From positions 62,001-126,000 of the forward strand of contig JAJFLB010000060.1 of assembly GCA_021772915.1 (NCBI GenBank): a stretch of DNA of 64,000 bases, given 5' to 3'. The notes under the pieces were generated by a model. The model did no database searches and had not been told where the DNA came from. It saw only the letters and a list, made by a program, of their open reading frames with translations. Below, piece after piece: positions 52,470 through 59,421 of the stretch. The translations under genes were made by a program, and so were the position numbers. Every line of letters begins with the position of its first letter. Positions within the stretch are counted from its first letter, which is position 1. Source of the DNA: Gammaproteobacteria bacterium. Its GTDB lineage: Bacteria > Pseudomonadota > Gammaproteobacteria > Xanthomonadales > SZUA-36.

Positions 52470-52637
52470 TCAGTTCACGCTGGTCATATGCATCTGGTGG
52501 TCACACCCAAAGAGATAATGACACACTGGAATGATGTCGTGAAAAGTGCAGGAGGCTGCGAAAAATACAATCACGAACAGTAGCGAATAAATAATTCCCC
52601 GGTGATGTCTTTCCATTGTTTGATTGATGGTGTTCAT
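52470..52637 (-). CDS. Possible 55-residue membrane protein with Cys and His
   Basis: Small open frame on the minus strand: an ATG at 52637, then a basic start (MNTINQTMERHHRGI), one helix (IYSLLFVIVFFAASC) and a short tail with two more cysteines and three histidines (PVCHYLFGCDHQMHM). The layout (basic, helix, polar tail) is that of a small membrane protein. It converges with the ArsP-like permease. The Cys/His content fits a metal theme, but its reality needs expression or conservation data. Confidence 0.4.
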   Translation of the reverse strand: MNTINQTMERHHRGIIYSLLFVIVFFAASCTFHDIIPVCHYLFGCDHQMHMTSVN

Positions 52638-52867
52638 TGCTTACTCTCACTTTGGCGGTTGCTGGAATCTAAAATTACATGTGTATGCAAGAGTTTGAGT
52701 TGATTTAAGTCAACGAATGATAAAAGGGGTCGGTATCAATTGACTCCCCAAGATTCTGGCAACCAACTTCAGGTTGCTGATGAATCTAGTTCAATGAACA
52801 GGTCCAAATTGGGTGCATTCCCTACAAGTATCAAGGTTGTTTTCCACTTCAGGGTCATGTGTAGCCA
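52638..52867. other. Intergenic stretch with a half repeat
   Basis: No gene is supported. It contains a half copy of the dispersed family (AAAAGGGGTCGGTATCAATT, 52722-52742). Confidence 0.5.
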
Positions 52868-53119
52868 ATGCATATTGGCCGAGTGAAAACTACCCGCTAT
52901 TTCGATTCGCTTTTTTCTCGCACAGACCGGGTTCACATAAAGCACAAATGGATTCAGAGGGTTGTAGAGCAGCCCGAAGAGGAGCACATTCAAGCTGATG
53001 GGCGTATCCGCAGATGGGCCCGGATACCTGAGATGGGAAACCGGTATTTACGGGTGGTCTTGCTTGCCGACGGTGAACCAGTACACAATGTTTTCTTTGA
53101 TCGAGGCTTCAAACGATGA
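52868..53119 (+). CDS. Small conserved protein paired with DUF2283 protein
   Basis: 83 residues (ATG 52868; a GTG at 52883 is an equally likely start). The sequence TTRYFDSLFSRTDRVHIKHKWIQRVVEQPEEEHIQADGRIRRWARIPEMGNRYLRVVLLADGEPVHNVFFD matches a short uncharacterised family that is regularly encoded next to DUF2283. The stop overlaps the start of the DUF2283 gene (ATGA). A toxin-antitoxin type role is possible but not proven. Confidence 0.8.
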   Translation: MHIGRVKTTRYFDSLFSRTDRVHIKHKWIQRVVEQPEEEHIQADGRIRRWARIPEMGNRYLRVVLLADGEPVHNVFFDRGFKR

Positions 53120-53313
53120 AAGTGCAATATTTCAAAGATACGGATACCTTGTATATCGAATTTCGGCCAATTGAGATTGTCGATAGCCGTGATCTTGATG
53201 AAGACACGGTGATCGATCTTGATGCCAAGGGAAATATCTGTGCAATGACAATGGAACATGCCAGTGGAAGGACCGATGTTCCGCATTTTACTTTTGAAGA
53301 AATTGCGGCTTAA
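53116..53313 (+). CDS. DUF2283 protein
   Basis: 65 residues that are a single DUF2283 domain: MKVQYFKDTDTLYIEFRPIEIVDSRDLDEDTVIDLDAKGNICAMTMEHASGR. The YDxEaDtLYI-type start and DxDxxGxxxxxxIEhAS block are diagnostic. Biochemical function unknown. Coupled by ATGA to the preceding small gene. Confidence 0.9.
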   Translation: MKVQYFKDTDTLYIEFRPIEIVDSRDLDEDTVIDLDAKGNICAMTMEHASGRTDVPHFTFEEIAA

Positions 53314-53344
53314 TTGCTTTGTAGTAATGCAATTCGAGATTGCT

Positions 53345-54664
53345 TTATCTTGCTTTCTGATTCAAGACCATGCTGATCTGCCGGGTAACGCCAGCAGTCA
53401 CCGCCTCTGCCGCCCGCTCAGCAGCAGGGCACTCATCAAGTACTGAATTACTCACCGACTGCAAACTATCATTTACTCTGGCGGCCATCGAACTTACGCT
53501 GCGGCGAACAAACGCCTTTGTAAACCCGCACTCAATCGCGAAATCTTCCCAATCCCCCCGGCTTATTTGGTCAATATGTAAAGCATTTCCGATTCGCAAA
53601 CTCATATTTCGTGTGTGCGCAGCAGGTCCTGCGTTTTGTGCCCATGCTTCGCCTCTCGCTTCAAAATTAAGCCCAGAGGTACACAGACTGTCATAAAGAG
53701 GGGCTATCCGAATCGTACTTTCGTCCAAATATAGTAAGGCGTAATTTTTCAAATGAGCATCAGGATTGTGTAGCAGGACATTTAGGATGACCTGATTAAG
53801 TAAACGTAAACGCTCTAGCGCAGGTGATGCTACTAAACCCCTCTCACCAAGCTTGTCCAGAAGGTTAAAGCATGGGGCTAATAATCTCTCCTGGGGGCTT
53901 CCCATTTCATACTTCTGACCTGGCATCCGTCCCAGAGCAAGGCAAAAGTCTTCCTGGTGTAGTCGCCTGACTCCGCCGTCAGATCTCGGCCGATCAAATC
54001 GCCGAATCCGGTAGCAGTTTTCCCATACATCAGTTTTGGGGACCTCTTCTTCGCCCAGAATTGATCGGGCTAACCTCATGGTCAGAAGTTCTGTAAAGAT
54101 AGTACTTGGAAGACATCCTGGTATCCGGGGTTTCAAGATGTGGCTGGTTGGAGCTCCATTTTCAGGCAGATGGGGCTCGTCACTATCGTCAAAAAACAGT
54201 GCGGTTTTGGCCTGTGCGCCGGCCAGGGACAACCGAATGAGTCGACCTGGAAATTGAAGCGGAAACTGGTGGGCATATTCCCGCCAGGAGCTAAAGTCCT
54301 TGAGACTCAGGGGAGAGTATCCTGGTTCGTTCTCGAATGGTGATTCATCCTCTGGCCAAAAAGACAAAGCACCCGCACTTTCTCTCCCAATAGCTGACAA
54401 CAGGCCGAAATCATACTCTGCGTCCACATGTAATAGGCGTTCCAGTCGCTTGCGCAGATCGTCTCCCTCCGGGAGAAAAGCTGCAACAAATGGTGCCACC
54501 TCGGCGTGCTGGTACGTGATATCTTCAATCGGAAGTCTGAGAGATACCGGTACTCGTCCTTTTTCCAGCCATGATTCAAGATACTGAAATTGCAATGCAC
54601 CTCCCGGGTCTTCAGTTAATTGGCCGCAATGGGTATTGTGGAAATAGACCTTAAGCGTACTCAT
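53345..54664 (-). CDS. hipA: HipA-like serine/threonine kinase toxin
   Basis: 439 residues. N-terminal HipA_N domain (VYFHNTHCGQLTEDPGGALQFQYLESWLEKG), then the kinase-like core with SLAGAQAKTALF (P-loop-like), the catalytic loop VLLHNPDAHLKNYALLY and the metal-binding Asp in IRIAPLYDSLCT. E. coli HipA phosphorylates glutamyl-tRNA synthetase and causes persistence. Its start overlaps the hipB stop (ATGA). It is expressed from the hipB promoter with three operators. Confidence 0.95.
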   Translation of the reverse strand: MSTLKVYFHNTHCGQLTEDPGGALQFQYLESWLEKGRVPVSLRLPIEDITYQHAEVAPFVAAFLPEGDDLRKRLERLLHVDAEYDFGLLSAIGRESAGALSFWPEDESPFENEPGYSPLSLKDFSSWREYAHQFPLQFPGRLIRLSLAGAQAKTALFFDDSDEPHLPENGAPTSHILKPRIPGCLPSTIFTELLTMRLARSILGEEEVPKTDVWENCYRIRRFDRPRSDGGVRRLHQEDFCLALGRMPGQKYEMGSPQERLLAPCFNLLDKLGERGLVASPALERLRLLNQVILNVLLHNPDAHLKNYALLYLDESTIRIAPLYDSLCTSGLNFEARGEAWAQNAGPAAHTRNMSLRIGNALHIDQISRGDWEDFAIECGFTKAFVRRSVSSMAARVNDSLQSVSNSVLDECPAAERAAEAVTAGVTRQISMVLNQKAR

Positions 54665-54894
54665 TTATCACTATTCGCTATTTGGATTTGACCCTCAAGA
54701 AATAGGTGCAGGCCCAGTCTCTTGATAACCTGGATTGCTTTTCCCAATGCGGCGGACTCTTTGCCTCGTTCCAACTCCGACAAAAAGCGCTCTCCCACAC
54801 CGCACAACCCAGCAGCGTCCCGTTGAGTCAGTCCCATGAGTTTGCGATGCTGCCGAATGGCCCTGCCCAGCGCCATGGCATTTGTAGCTTCCAT
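54661..54894 (-). CDS. hipB: HipB-like XRE antitoxin
   Basis: 77 residues with an XRE domain (ALGRAIRQHRKLMGLTQRDAAGLCGVGERFLSELERGKESAALGKAIQVIKRLGLHLFLE). It neutralises HipA and represses the operon through the three palindromes upstream. Overlap of four bases with hipA ensures coupled translation. Confidence 0.93.
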   Translation of the reverse strand: MEATNAMALGRAIRQHRKLMGLTQRDAAGLCGVGERFLSELERGKESAALGKAIQVIKRLGLHLFLEGQIQIANSDK

Positions 54895-54910
54895 GATGTC
54901 ACCTCTATTT

Positions 54911-54928
54911 TCTTACCGTTCGGTAAGA
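54911..54928. promoter_or_regulatory. HipB operator 1
   Basis: TCTTACCGTTCGGTAAGA, a perfect palindrome with TTACCG / CGGTAA arms, 17 bases before the hipB start. Confidence 0.85.
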
Positions 54929-54959
54929 TTATAGATAATTTAAGGTAATTTCAAGTTAA

Positions 54960-54977
54960 TCTTACCGCTCGGTAAGA
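54960..54977. promoter_or_regulatory. HipB operator 2
   Basis: TCTTACCGCTCGGTAAGA, same palindrome with one central change, 49 bases from operator 1. Confidence 0.85.
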
Positions 54978-55008
54978 ATTCACCCAAATCCAGTGGAAAA
55001 ATTCAAAT

Positions 55009-55026
55009 TCTTACCGTCCGGTAAAA
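55009..55026. promoter_or_regulatory. HipB operator 3
   Basis: TCTTACCGTCCGGTAAAA, third copy, again 49 bases from operator 2, with one arm end changed. Confidence 0.8.
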
Positions 55027-55099
55027 AAACAATTGATTGGTGTTTCCGGCAGACCTCATGTTTTAGTAATTAGTCAAAAAAGTTGTGGGGTCAAGGTCT

Positions 55100-55143
55100 A
55101 AAAGGGGGCGGATCAAATTAAACTAGGATCCGACCTTTTTTTT
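55100..55143. repeat. Dispersed palindrome, diverged GGGGTCGGATCC copy
   Basis: AAAAGGGGGCGGATCAAATT / AGGATCCGACCTTTTTTT, with several mismatches. It is placed after the enolase-superfamily gene on the minus strand and may serve as its terminator. Confidence 0.8.
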
Positions 55144-55148
55144 AATTA

Positions 55149-56297
55149 TTACAACTTACCGGTATCAATCACCAAACACGCATCCCGTTCAATCTGCCCC
55201 CAATTCAAATCAACCCCAAGCCCCGCTCCTCTGGGCGCACTCACCCAACCATCTTTTTGAATCCGTATCGGATTGGCACAACCATATTCAAAGTGCTCAT
55301 ATGGCACCGGATGTTCAAAATAACTGCAACCCTCAACACCCAACATCACATGCAAATTGGCGGCCTGGCTTAAAGGATAACCATAACTTTGCAGTTCGGT
55401 CTTAAGCCCGTGGGAATTAGCCAGTTCCATGGCTCTAACGGCAGCCGATATACCGCCCACATTACAGGGATCACAGCGTAGTCTTGACCATGCGCCACGT
55501 TCGATGGCAGCGGTCATAGCGGGTAAACTGACCACGGTATTACCCGCACACAGGATATCCACATCCACGGCACGTCGCAGTGCTGTGTAAGCGTCAATAT
55601 CCGTGTCATCAAGCGGTGCCTCCAACCAGTCACAGGGCATCTTCGACAGCACACGGCCCAATACGACTGCACGCTCATAGTCATAGGTTTGTTCCAGATC
55701 CACCATCAAGCGTAAATCGGTATCTGCGATGGCATTGGCAACCGCAGACACCATCTCCAGATCAAAATCGGGATCACATTGGGTATGAAACTTGACTGCC
55801 GGATAACCCAACTGCTGAATCAGGCGTACGTAATCCAGGTATTCATCCACGGTTTCAAAAACCGGGCTGCTGGCATAAGCGGGAATACGTTCTCGTGCAC
55901 CACCCAAAAGTTGATACAGCGGTTGGCCCGCGTTACGGGCGATGGCATCCCATAGTGCAATTTCAAGCAGGGATTCAGGATCCGGATCTGTTGCTGTGCG
56001 TGCCTCCAATAATGATGCAGTTATTGCTTCGCGTTGGGCTAAATTTTTGCCGATTAACCCAGCTATAAGTGGCCGAAAAGTCTCGGTAAAACTTTCAGGG
56101 TTAGCATATTGATCCTGTGCTTCAAAACGATCGCGAAAAAGATCCCCAGAAGCACCTTCAATACCACCGGCTGTGGTGAGGCGAACAATGATGTGGTAAA
56201 CCGTAGACGGATTGTTGATGCCCGTCCATCGGTATGGGGGGGTTACCTTGGGGGTGACCAGGTAAACGCGTAAGCGGGTGATATCGAGATTGTTCAT
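55149..56297 (-). CDS. Enolase-superfamily (MR/MLE) protein with altered metal site
   Basis: 382 residues: capping domain followed by TIM barrel. Metal ligands are visible in MVDLEQTYD (Asp) and LEAPLDD (Glu). At the third site, usually (L/A)xGE, it reads LCAGNTVV, with Asn in place of Glu. The barrel base segment is VKFHTQCD (KxH instead of KxK). The late HPVPYEHFEYGCANP is intact. The altered site suggests another substrate or weakened metal binding. It is followed upstream by the FAD amine oxidase gene, with a palindrome between; both likely serve one catabolic route. Confidence 0.8.
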   Translation of the reverse strand: MNNLDITRLRVYLVTPKVTPPYRWTGINNPSTVYHIIVRLTTAGGIEGASGDLFRDRFEAQDQYANPESFTETFRPLIAGLIGKNLAQREAITASLLEARTATDPDPESLLEIALWDAIARNAGQPLYQLLGGARERIPAYASSPVFETVDEYLDYVRLIQQLGYPAVKFHTQCDPDFDLEMVSAVANAIADTDLRLMVDLEQTYDYERAVVLGRVLSKMPCDWLEAPLDDTDIDAYTALRRAVDVDILCAGNTVVSLPAMTAAIERGAWSRLRCDPCNVGGISAAVRAMELANSHGLKTELQSYGYPLSQAANLHVMLGVEGCSYFEHPVPYEHFEYGCANPIRIQKDGWVSAPRGAGLGVDLNWGQIERDACLVIDTGKL

Positions 56298-56308
56298 ATT
56301 GACGAGAG

Positions 56309-56369
56309 AAAAAGGGGTCGGATCGAATTAATCAATCATACAAGCTAATCAATTGGATCCGACCCCTTT
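56309..56369. repeat. Dispersed palindrome, GGGGTCGGATCC type
   Basis: AAAAGGGGTCGGATCGAATT / AATTGGATCCGACCCCTTTA with a ~20-base loop, between the two minus-strand genes. The right arm encodes the last residues and stop of the amine oxidase. Confidence 0.92.
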
Positions 56370-57626
56370 ATTTACCTCCGTTGCGACCTCACGCGCAGCA
56401 CGAACACCTGACCAGTAAGCCCCACTGCAAGTCCCATTGGCACGCGCCGTTGCCTCGCCGGCAAAAAACAACTTGTTATCAATGGCCAGTGGTAAGGCTT
56501 CACGTTGGTGATATTGACCGGGTAGAGCACAGGCATAGGAGCCCAGTGTCCAGGGGTCTGTGACCCAGGCGGTCACGATGGAACGACCGACCGCCTGGCG
56601 GATATCATTGCCAAAGATATCTGCAATGCGATCCACGGCAAACTCATGGCAGGCTTGCTGGCCCTGCTTCTCCATCCAGATACTGAAACGCCCACCCATA
56701 AAGACTGATACGACGTTGGTGGACATGAGGTTTACATCGATATACGCCCCCTGTGCTGCATCGGACCAGGCCTGATAATAGCCACTGGCCTTGGGGTCAA
56801 AAACATCCTTGGTAAAATGCACCCCGATTTTATTTTCGGCACCCATGGGCAGGCCTTGAATGGCTTCCAGTTTCCAGTTGGGTAGGCGTGGCTTGAAGTG
56901 AATATGCTGTGAGGCCAGTATTCCATTGGATACGGTGGTAATGAGACAACGCGCCCGTATTGAGCCTTTGTTGGTTTTGACCAGGACATCTTTTCCCGAC
57001 CAGTCAACAGTTTCCACCCGGGTATTTAGTGAGACCTGTACGTCGCTGCCCCACTGTGCGACCAATCTTCCATAGCCGCGCAGGGTGATGAAATCTCGGT
57101 ACTCTTCAACCTTGTAAAAAAAATCAGCGGCTGATGCCTCATCCAGATCTTTGGGTGCGGTGACGGCCATCATGTCCATGTACGGTATTGCGTAGGGGCT
57201 TTCGAGATCAATGAGTTCACTAATAGCGCAGTCATCACCACCAGTAGCTGAGCTGTGTATCGCGTCTTCACAGTCTGTGTAAAACGCCAGGCGTGCTTTC
57301 TCCTCCTTATCATCCAGCGGCCTGCCGCTATAAATGTAATGGGCATCGTATTTGTACTCCTCGATAAGCTCACCCTGGTTTTTTGCAAATTCTATAAAGG
57401 GGTTACTTTCGTCAATATGGTTTTTAACATCGGACCCCTCGACCAGGTAAGCACAACCCAGATCAAACCAGACATCCGGGGCAATTTCTTCACTGTAAGC
57501 ACGACCACCAATACGATGGGAGGCTTCTACCACGATAAATGAAATACCCAGGTTGGTGAGTTCTTTGGCGGCTGCTAAACCCGCGGCACCAGCACCGATA
57601 ATAATGACATCTGTTTGCGCAGGCAT
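56349..57626 (-). CDS. Flavin-containing amine oxidase
   Basis: About 425 residues from the ATG at 57626. The FAD-binding beta-alpha-beta motif is DVIIIGAGAAGLAAAKEL, then EASHRIGGRAYSEEI. The C-terminal signature KLFFAGEATARANGTCSGAYWSG(V)RAA places it in the monoamine/polyamine oxidase family. The last residues (NKGVGSN) and the stop are encoded by the dispersed palindrome. Substrate unknown; the downstream enolase-superfamily protein suggests a small-molecule catabolic operon. Confidence 0.9.
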   Translation of the reverse strand: MPAQTDVIIIGAGAAGLAAAKELTNLGISFIVVEASHRIGGRAYSEEIAPDVWFDLGCAYLVEGSDVKNHIDESNPFIEFAKNQGELIEEYKYDAHYIYSGRPLDDKEEKARLAFYTDCEDAIHSSATGGDDCAISELIDLESPYAIPYMDMMAVTAPKDLDEASAADFFYKVEEYRDFITLRGYGRLVAQWGSDVQVSLNTRVETVDWSGKDVLVKTNKGSIRARCLITTVSNGILASQHIHFKPRLPNWKLEAIQGLPMGAENKIGVHFTKDVFDPKASGYYQAWSDAAQGAYIDVNLMSTNVVSVFMGGRFSIWMEKQGQQACHEFAVDRIADIFGNDIRQAVGRSIVTAWVTDPWTLGSYACALPGQYHQREALPLAIDNKLFFAGEATARANGTCSGAYWSGVRAAREVATEVNKGVGSN

Positions 57627-57661
57627 AACGCCTACCTTAACAAAAAGGGATCGCAAACTGG

Positions 57662-57738
57662 GGGGTCAGAGTCAAGTGCCAGAGTGATCTGACGGCAAAA
57701 AGGGGGTTGGATCCTGTTTAACTGGATCCGACCCCTTA
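57662..57738. repeat. Two adjacent dispersed repeats (both families)
   Basis: GGGGTCAGAGTCAAGTGCC (57662-57680, exact reverse complement of 34194-34212) with partner CTGACGG, followed by AAAAAGGGGGTTGGATCC (57697-57714) / GGATCCGACCCCTT (57724-57737). Two families in tandem, upstream of the amine oxidase. Confidence 0.9.
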
Positions 57739-57852
57739 ATCATTGAGACTGAAATTCCCCACAAATATCCAGATAAACTTCCACTAGTGAAGACTCGTGA
57801 TCCCGTACATATTGGGTGAATGATCGACACTATTCAATATTCCTGAATCGTC

Positions 57853-57880
57853 TTGACAAAAGTATCAATAGTGATACTAT
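57853..57880 (+). promoter_or_regulatory. Promoter and operator of second HicAB module
   Basis: TTGACA (57853-57858), 16-base spacer, TACTAT (57875-57880). The spacer contains the inverted repeat AGTATCA-ATAG-TGATACT (57861-57878). The ATG at 57886 lies at the expected transcript start, so the mRNA is probably leaderless. Confidence 0.7.
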
Positions 57881-57885
57881 TTTAG

Positions 57886-58140
57886 ATGACCAGGCTAACC
57901 ACAATCCTTGCCAAAATGAACGAAAACCCGTCGGGAGTTCGTTTCACTGAACTGAGGAAAATATGTGAACATTTTTTTGGGAGACCACGTCAAAGTGGTA
58001 GTAGTCACTGCATTTTCAGGACTCCCTGGCCAGGAAACCCTCGGGTGAATATTCAAAACAACAAGGGCAAAGCCAAACCGTATCAGGTCAGGCAAGTGCT
58101 ACACGCTATTGACAAATTGAACATGAACAATGACCTCTGA
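57886..58140 (+). CDS. HicA-like toxin (second)
   Basis: 84 residues of the longer HicA-type family: TTILAKMNENPSGVRFTELRKICEHFFGRPRQSGSSHCIFRTPWPGNPRVNIQNNKGKAKPYQVRQVLHAIDKL. The His of the active site is in GSSHCIF. The first ten residues belong to the family, which supports the ATG at 57886 as the start although no ribosome site is present. It overlaps the HicB-like gene by 11 bases. Confidence 0.85.
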   Translation: MTRLTTILAKMNENPSGVRFTELRKICEHFFGRPRQSGSSHCIFRTPWPGNPRVNIQNNKGKAKPYQVRQVLHAIDKLNMNNDL

Positions 58141-58459
58141 AACTGACAAATTTACCTATCGCGTTACCTGGTCGCAGGAAGACGGTGAGTTTATTGGCTT
58201 ATGCGCCGAGTTTCCTGGTCTTAGTTGGCTGGCCACCAGTCCAGAGGGAGCTTTGCAGGGTATTCGTTCAGTGGTTAACACCAGTGTTCAGGATATGGGT
58301 AAGAATGGAGAAGATATTCCCAAGCCTATTGCCACTCGACAATACAGTGGGAAATTCATGGTCCGAATCCCCCCCGAGGTGCATCGTCATTTGGCGACAC
58401 AAGCTGCGGAGTCTGGTGTGAGTCTGAACCGCATCGCCAGCGCAAAACTCGCTCGCTGA
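58130..58459 (+). CDS. HicB-like antitoxin with ribbon-helix-helix end
   Basis: 109 residues. The HicB fold is at the N-terminus (YRVTWSQEDGEFIGLCAEFPGLSWLATSPEGALQGIRSVV), and the end is an Arc/MetJ-type DNA-binding segment (GKFMVRIPPEVHRHLATQAAESGVSLNRIASAKLA). It neutralises the HicA-like toxin and likely binds the palindrome in the promoter. Confidence 0.9.
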   Translation: MTSETDKFTYRVTWSQEDGEFIGLCAEFPGLSWLATSPEGALQGIRSVVNTSVQDMGKNGEDIPKPIATRQYSGKFMVRIPPEVHRHLATQAAESGVSLNRIASAKLAR

Positions 58460-58466
58460 CAACAAG

Positions 58467-58503
58467 CAAAAAAGGGGTCGAATCCCATTTTGGCCCCTTT
58501 TTG
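58467..58503. repeat. Dispersed palindrome, diverged copy
   Basis: AAAAAAGGGGTCGAATCCCATTTTGGCCCC with TTTTT at the end; the second arm is truncated to GGCCCCTTTTT. It lies between convergent genes and could terminate both. Confidence 0.7.
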
Positions 58504-58510
58504 CCAGCAA

Positions 58511-59245
58511 CTAACGGTTCAGGAACGGATCGATAAAGTCTTCAACCTTATCCCAGGCGGCCTCGATGTCAGCGGCAGACCGTCCCGGTACCAACATCGA
58601 ACTGCCATGGACACCGTCCTCGATGACATTAAAGACCACGCCGGCGGCACGCAATTCGAGTGCCTGCGCTTTTGCGTTGGGACTATCCATCTCCCGGGAC
58701 GGCCTGAATGCCGCTGCCGGAACCTTGATGCGGTCTGCCATTCCGTTAGGACTGCAATCAACCATGGGTCCGCCGGCAGCGGGGGAAAAGGCAAGTACGG
58801 CATCGACCTTATCACCGTGCAGTGCCCCCAGCCGTAATACCAGTCCAGCCGAGTAACTGCTGCCCCAGGCCAGTAGCGCGCCGTTACTGCGCGCCCTGGC
58901 AGCATTGATTGAGGCCAGCAAATCCGGCCAGGCTTCACAATAGCTGAAATCCTTCCGCTCAAGGGCATCCACCGTGCGATTACGCGGGCCAAACAGTGTA
59001 CCGCCGGAGCGCTGGTCCACGGCCAGCACGTTAAACCCCATGTTATTCAAGCGTTCGGTAATGTAAGGGTACTCCCCGCGGGCACTGCCACGTGCCTGGT
59101 GGAACAAGATGATGGTGCCGGCCTGCTCCGAAGCCCCGGTGTGCCAGTCTGCGTAAAGCGTAACGCCGTCATCGGTGCGAAAAGTGATTTCTTCTGCATT
59201 GGCCGCACCGCAGAGAATGAGCAAAACTAACGGGACAATTCTCAT
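58511..59245 (-). CDS. Secreted alpha/beta hydrolase (dienelactone hydrolase-like)
   Basis: 244 residues with signal peptide MRIVPLVLLILCGAANAEE. Alpha/beta-hydrolase fold: the nucleophile elbow is GSSYSAG (Ser near 128), the HQARGS oxyanion strand precedes it, and the catalytic His is in DGVHGSS near the C-terminus. It probably acts on an ester in the periplasm; substrate unknown. Separate transcription unit, divergent from the next gene. Confidence 0.85.
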   Translation of the reverse strand: MRIVPLVLLILCGAANAEEITFRTDDGVTLYADWHTGASEQAGTIILFHQARGSARGEYPYITERLNNMGFNVLAVDQRSGGTLFGPRNRTVDALERKDFSYCEAWPDLLASINAARARSNGALLAWGSSYSAGLVLRLGALHGDKVDAVLAFSPAAGGPMVDCSPNGMADRIKVPAAAFRPSREMDSPNAKAQALELRAAGVVFNVIEDGVHGSSMLVPGRSAADIEAAWDKVEDFIDPFLNR

Positions 59246-59421
59246 GACAACTCCTAAACACGTTCATCGGGAGTTTAACTCAAGGCTGATGCTCACGTGC
59301 CGAAATGCGCTGGAGTGGTTACACATTGCGGCAAGTGGTCGGCGTGTTGGGTTGGATCCGTGCCCTTTGTTGAACGCCTTTTTGTGTTCAAATACAAGCC
59401 TGGTAGGTAGTGGAAAAGCTG

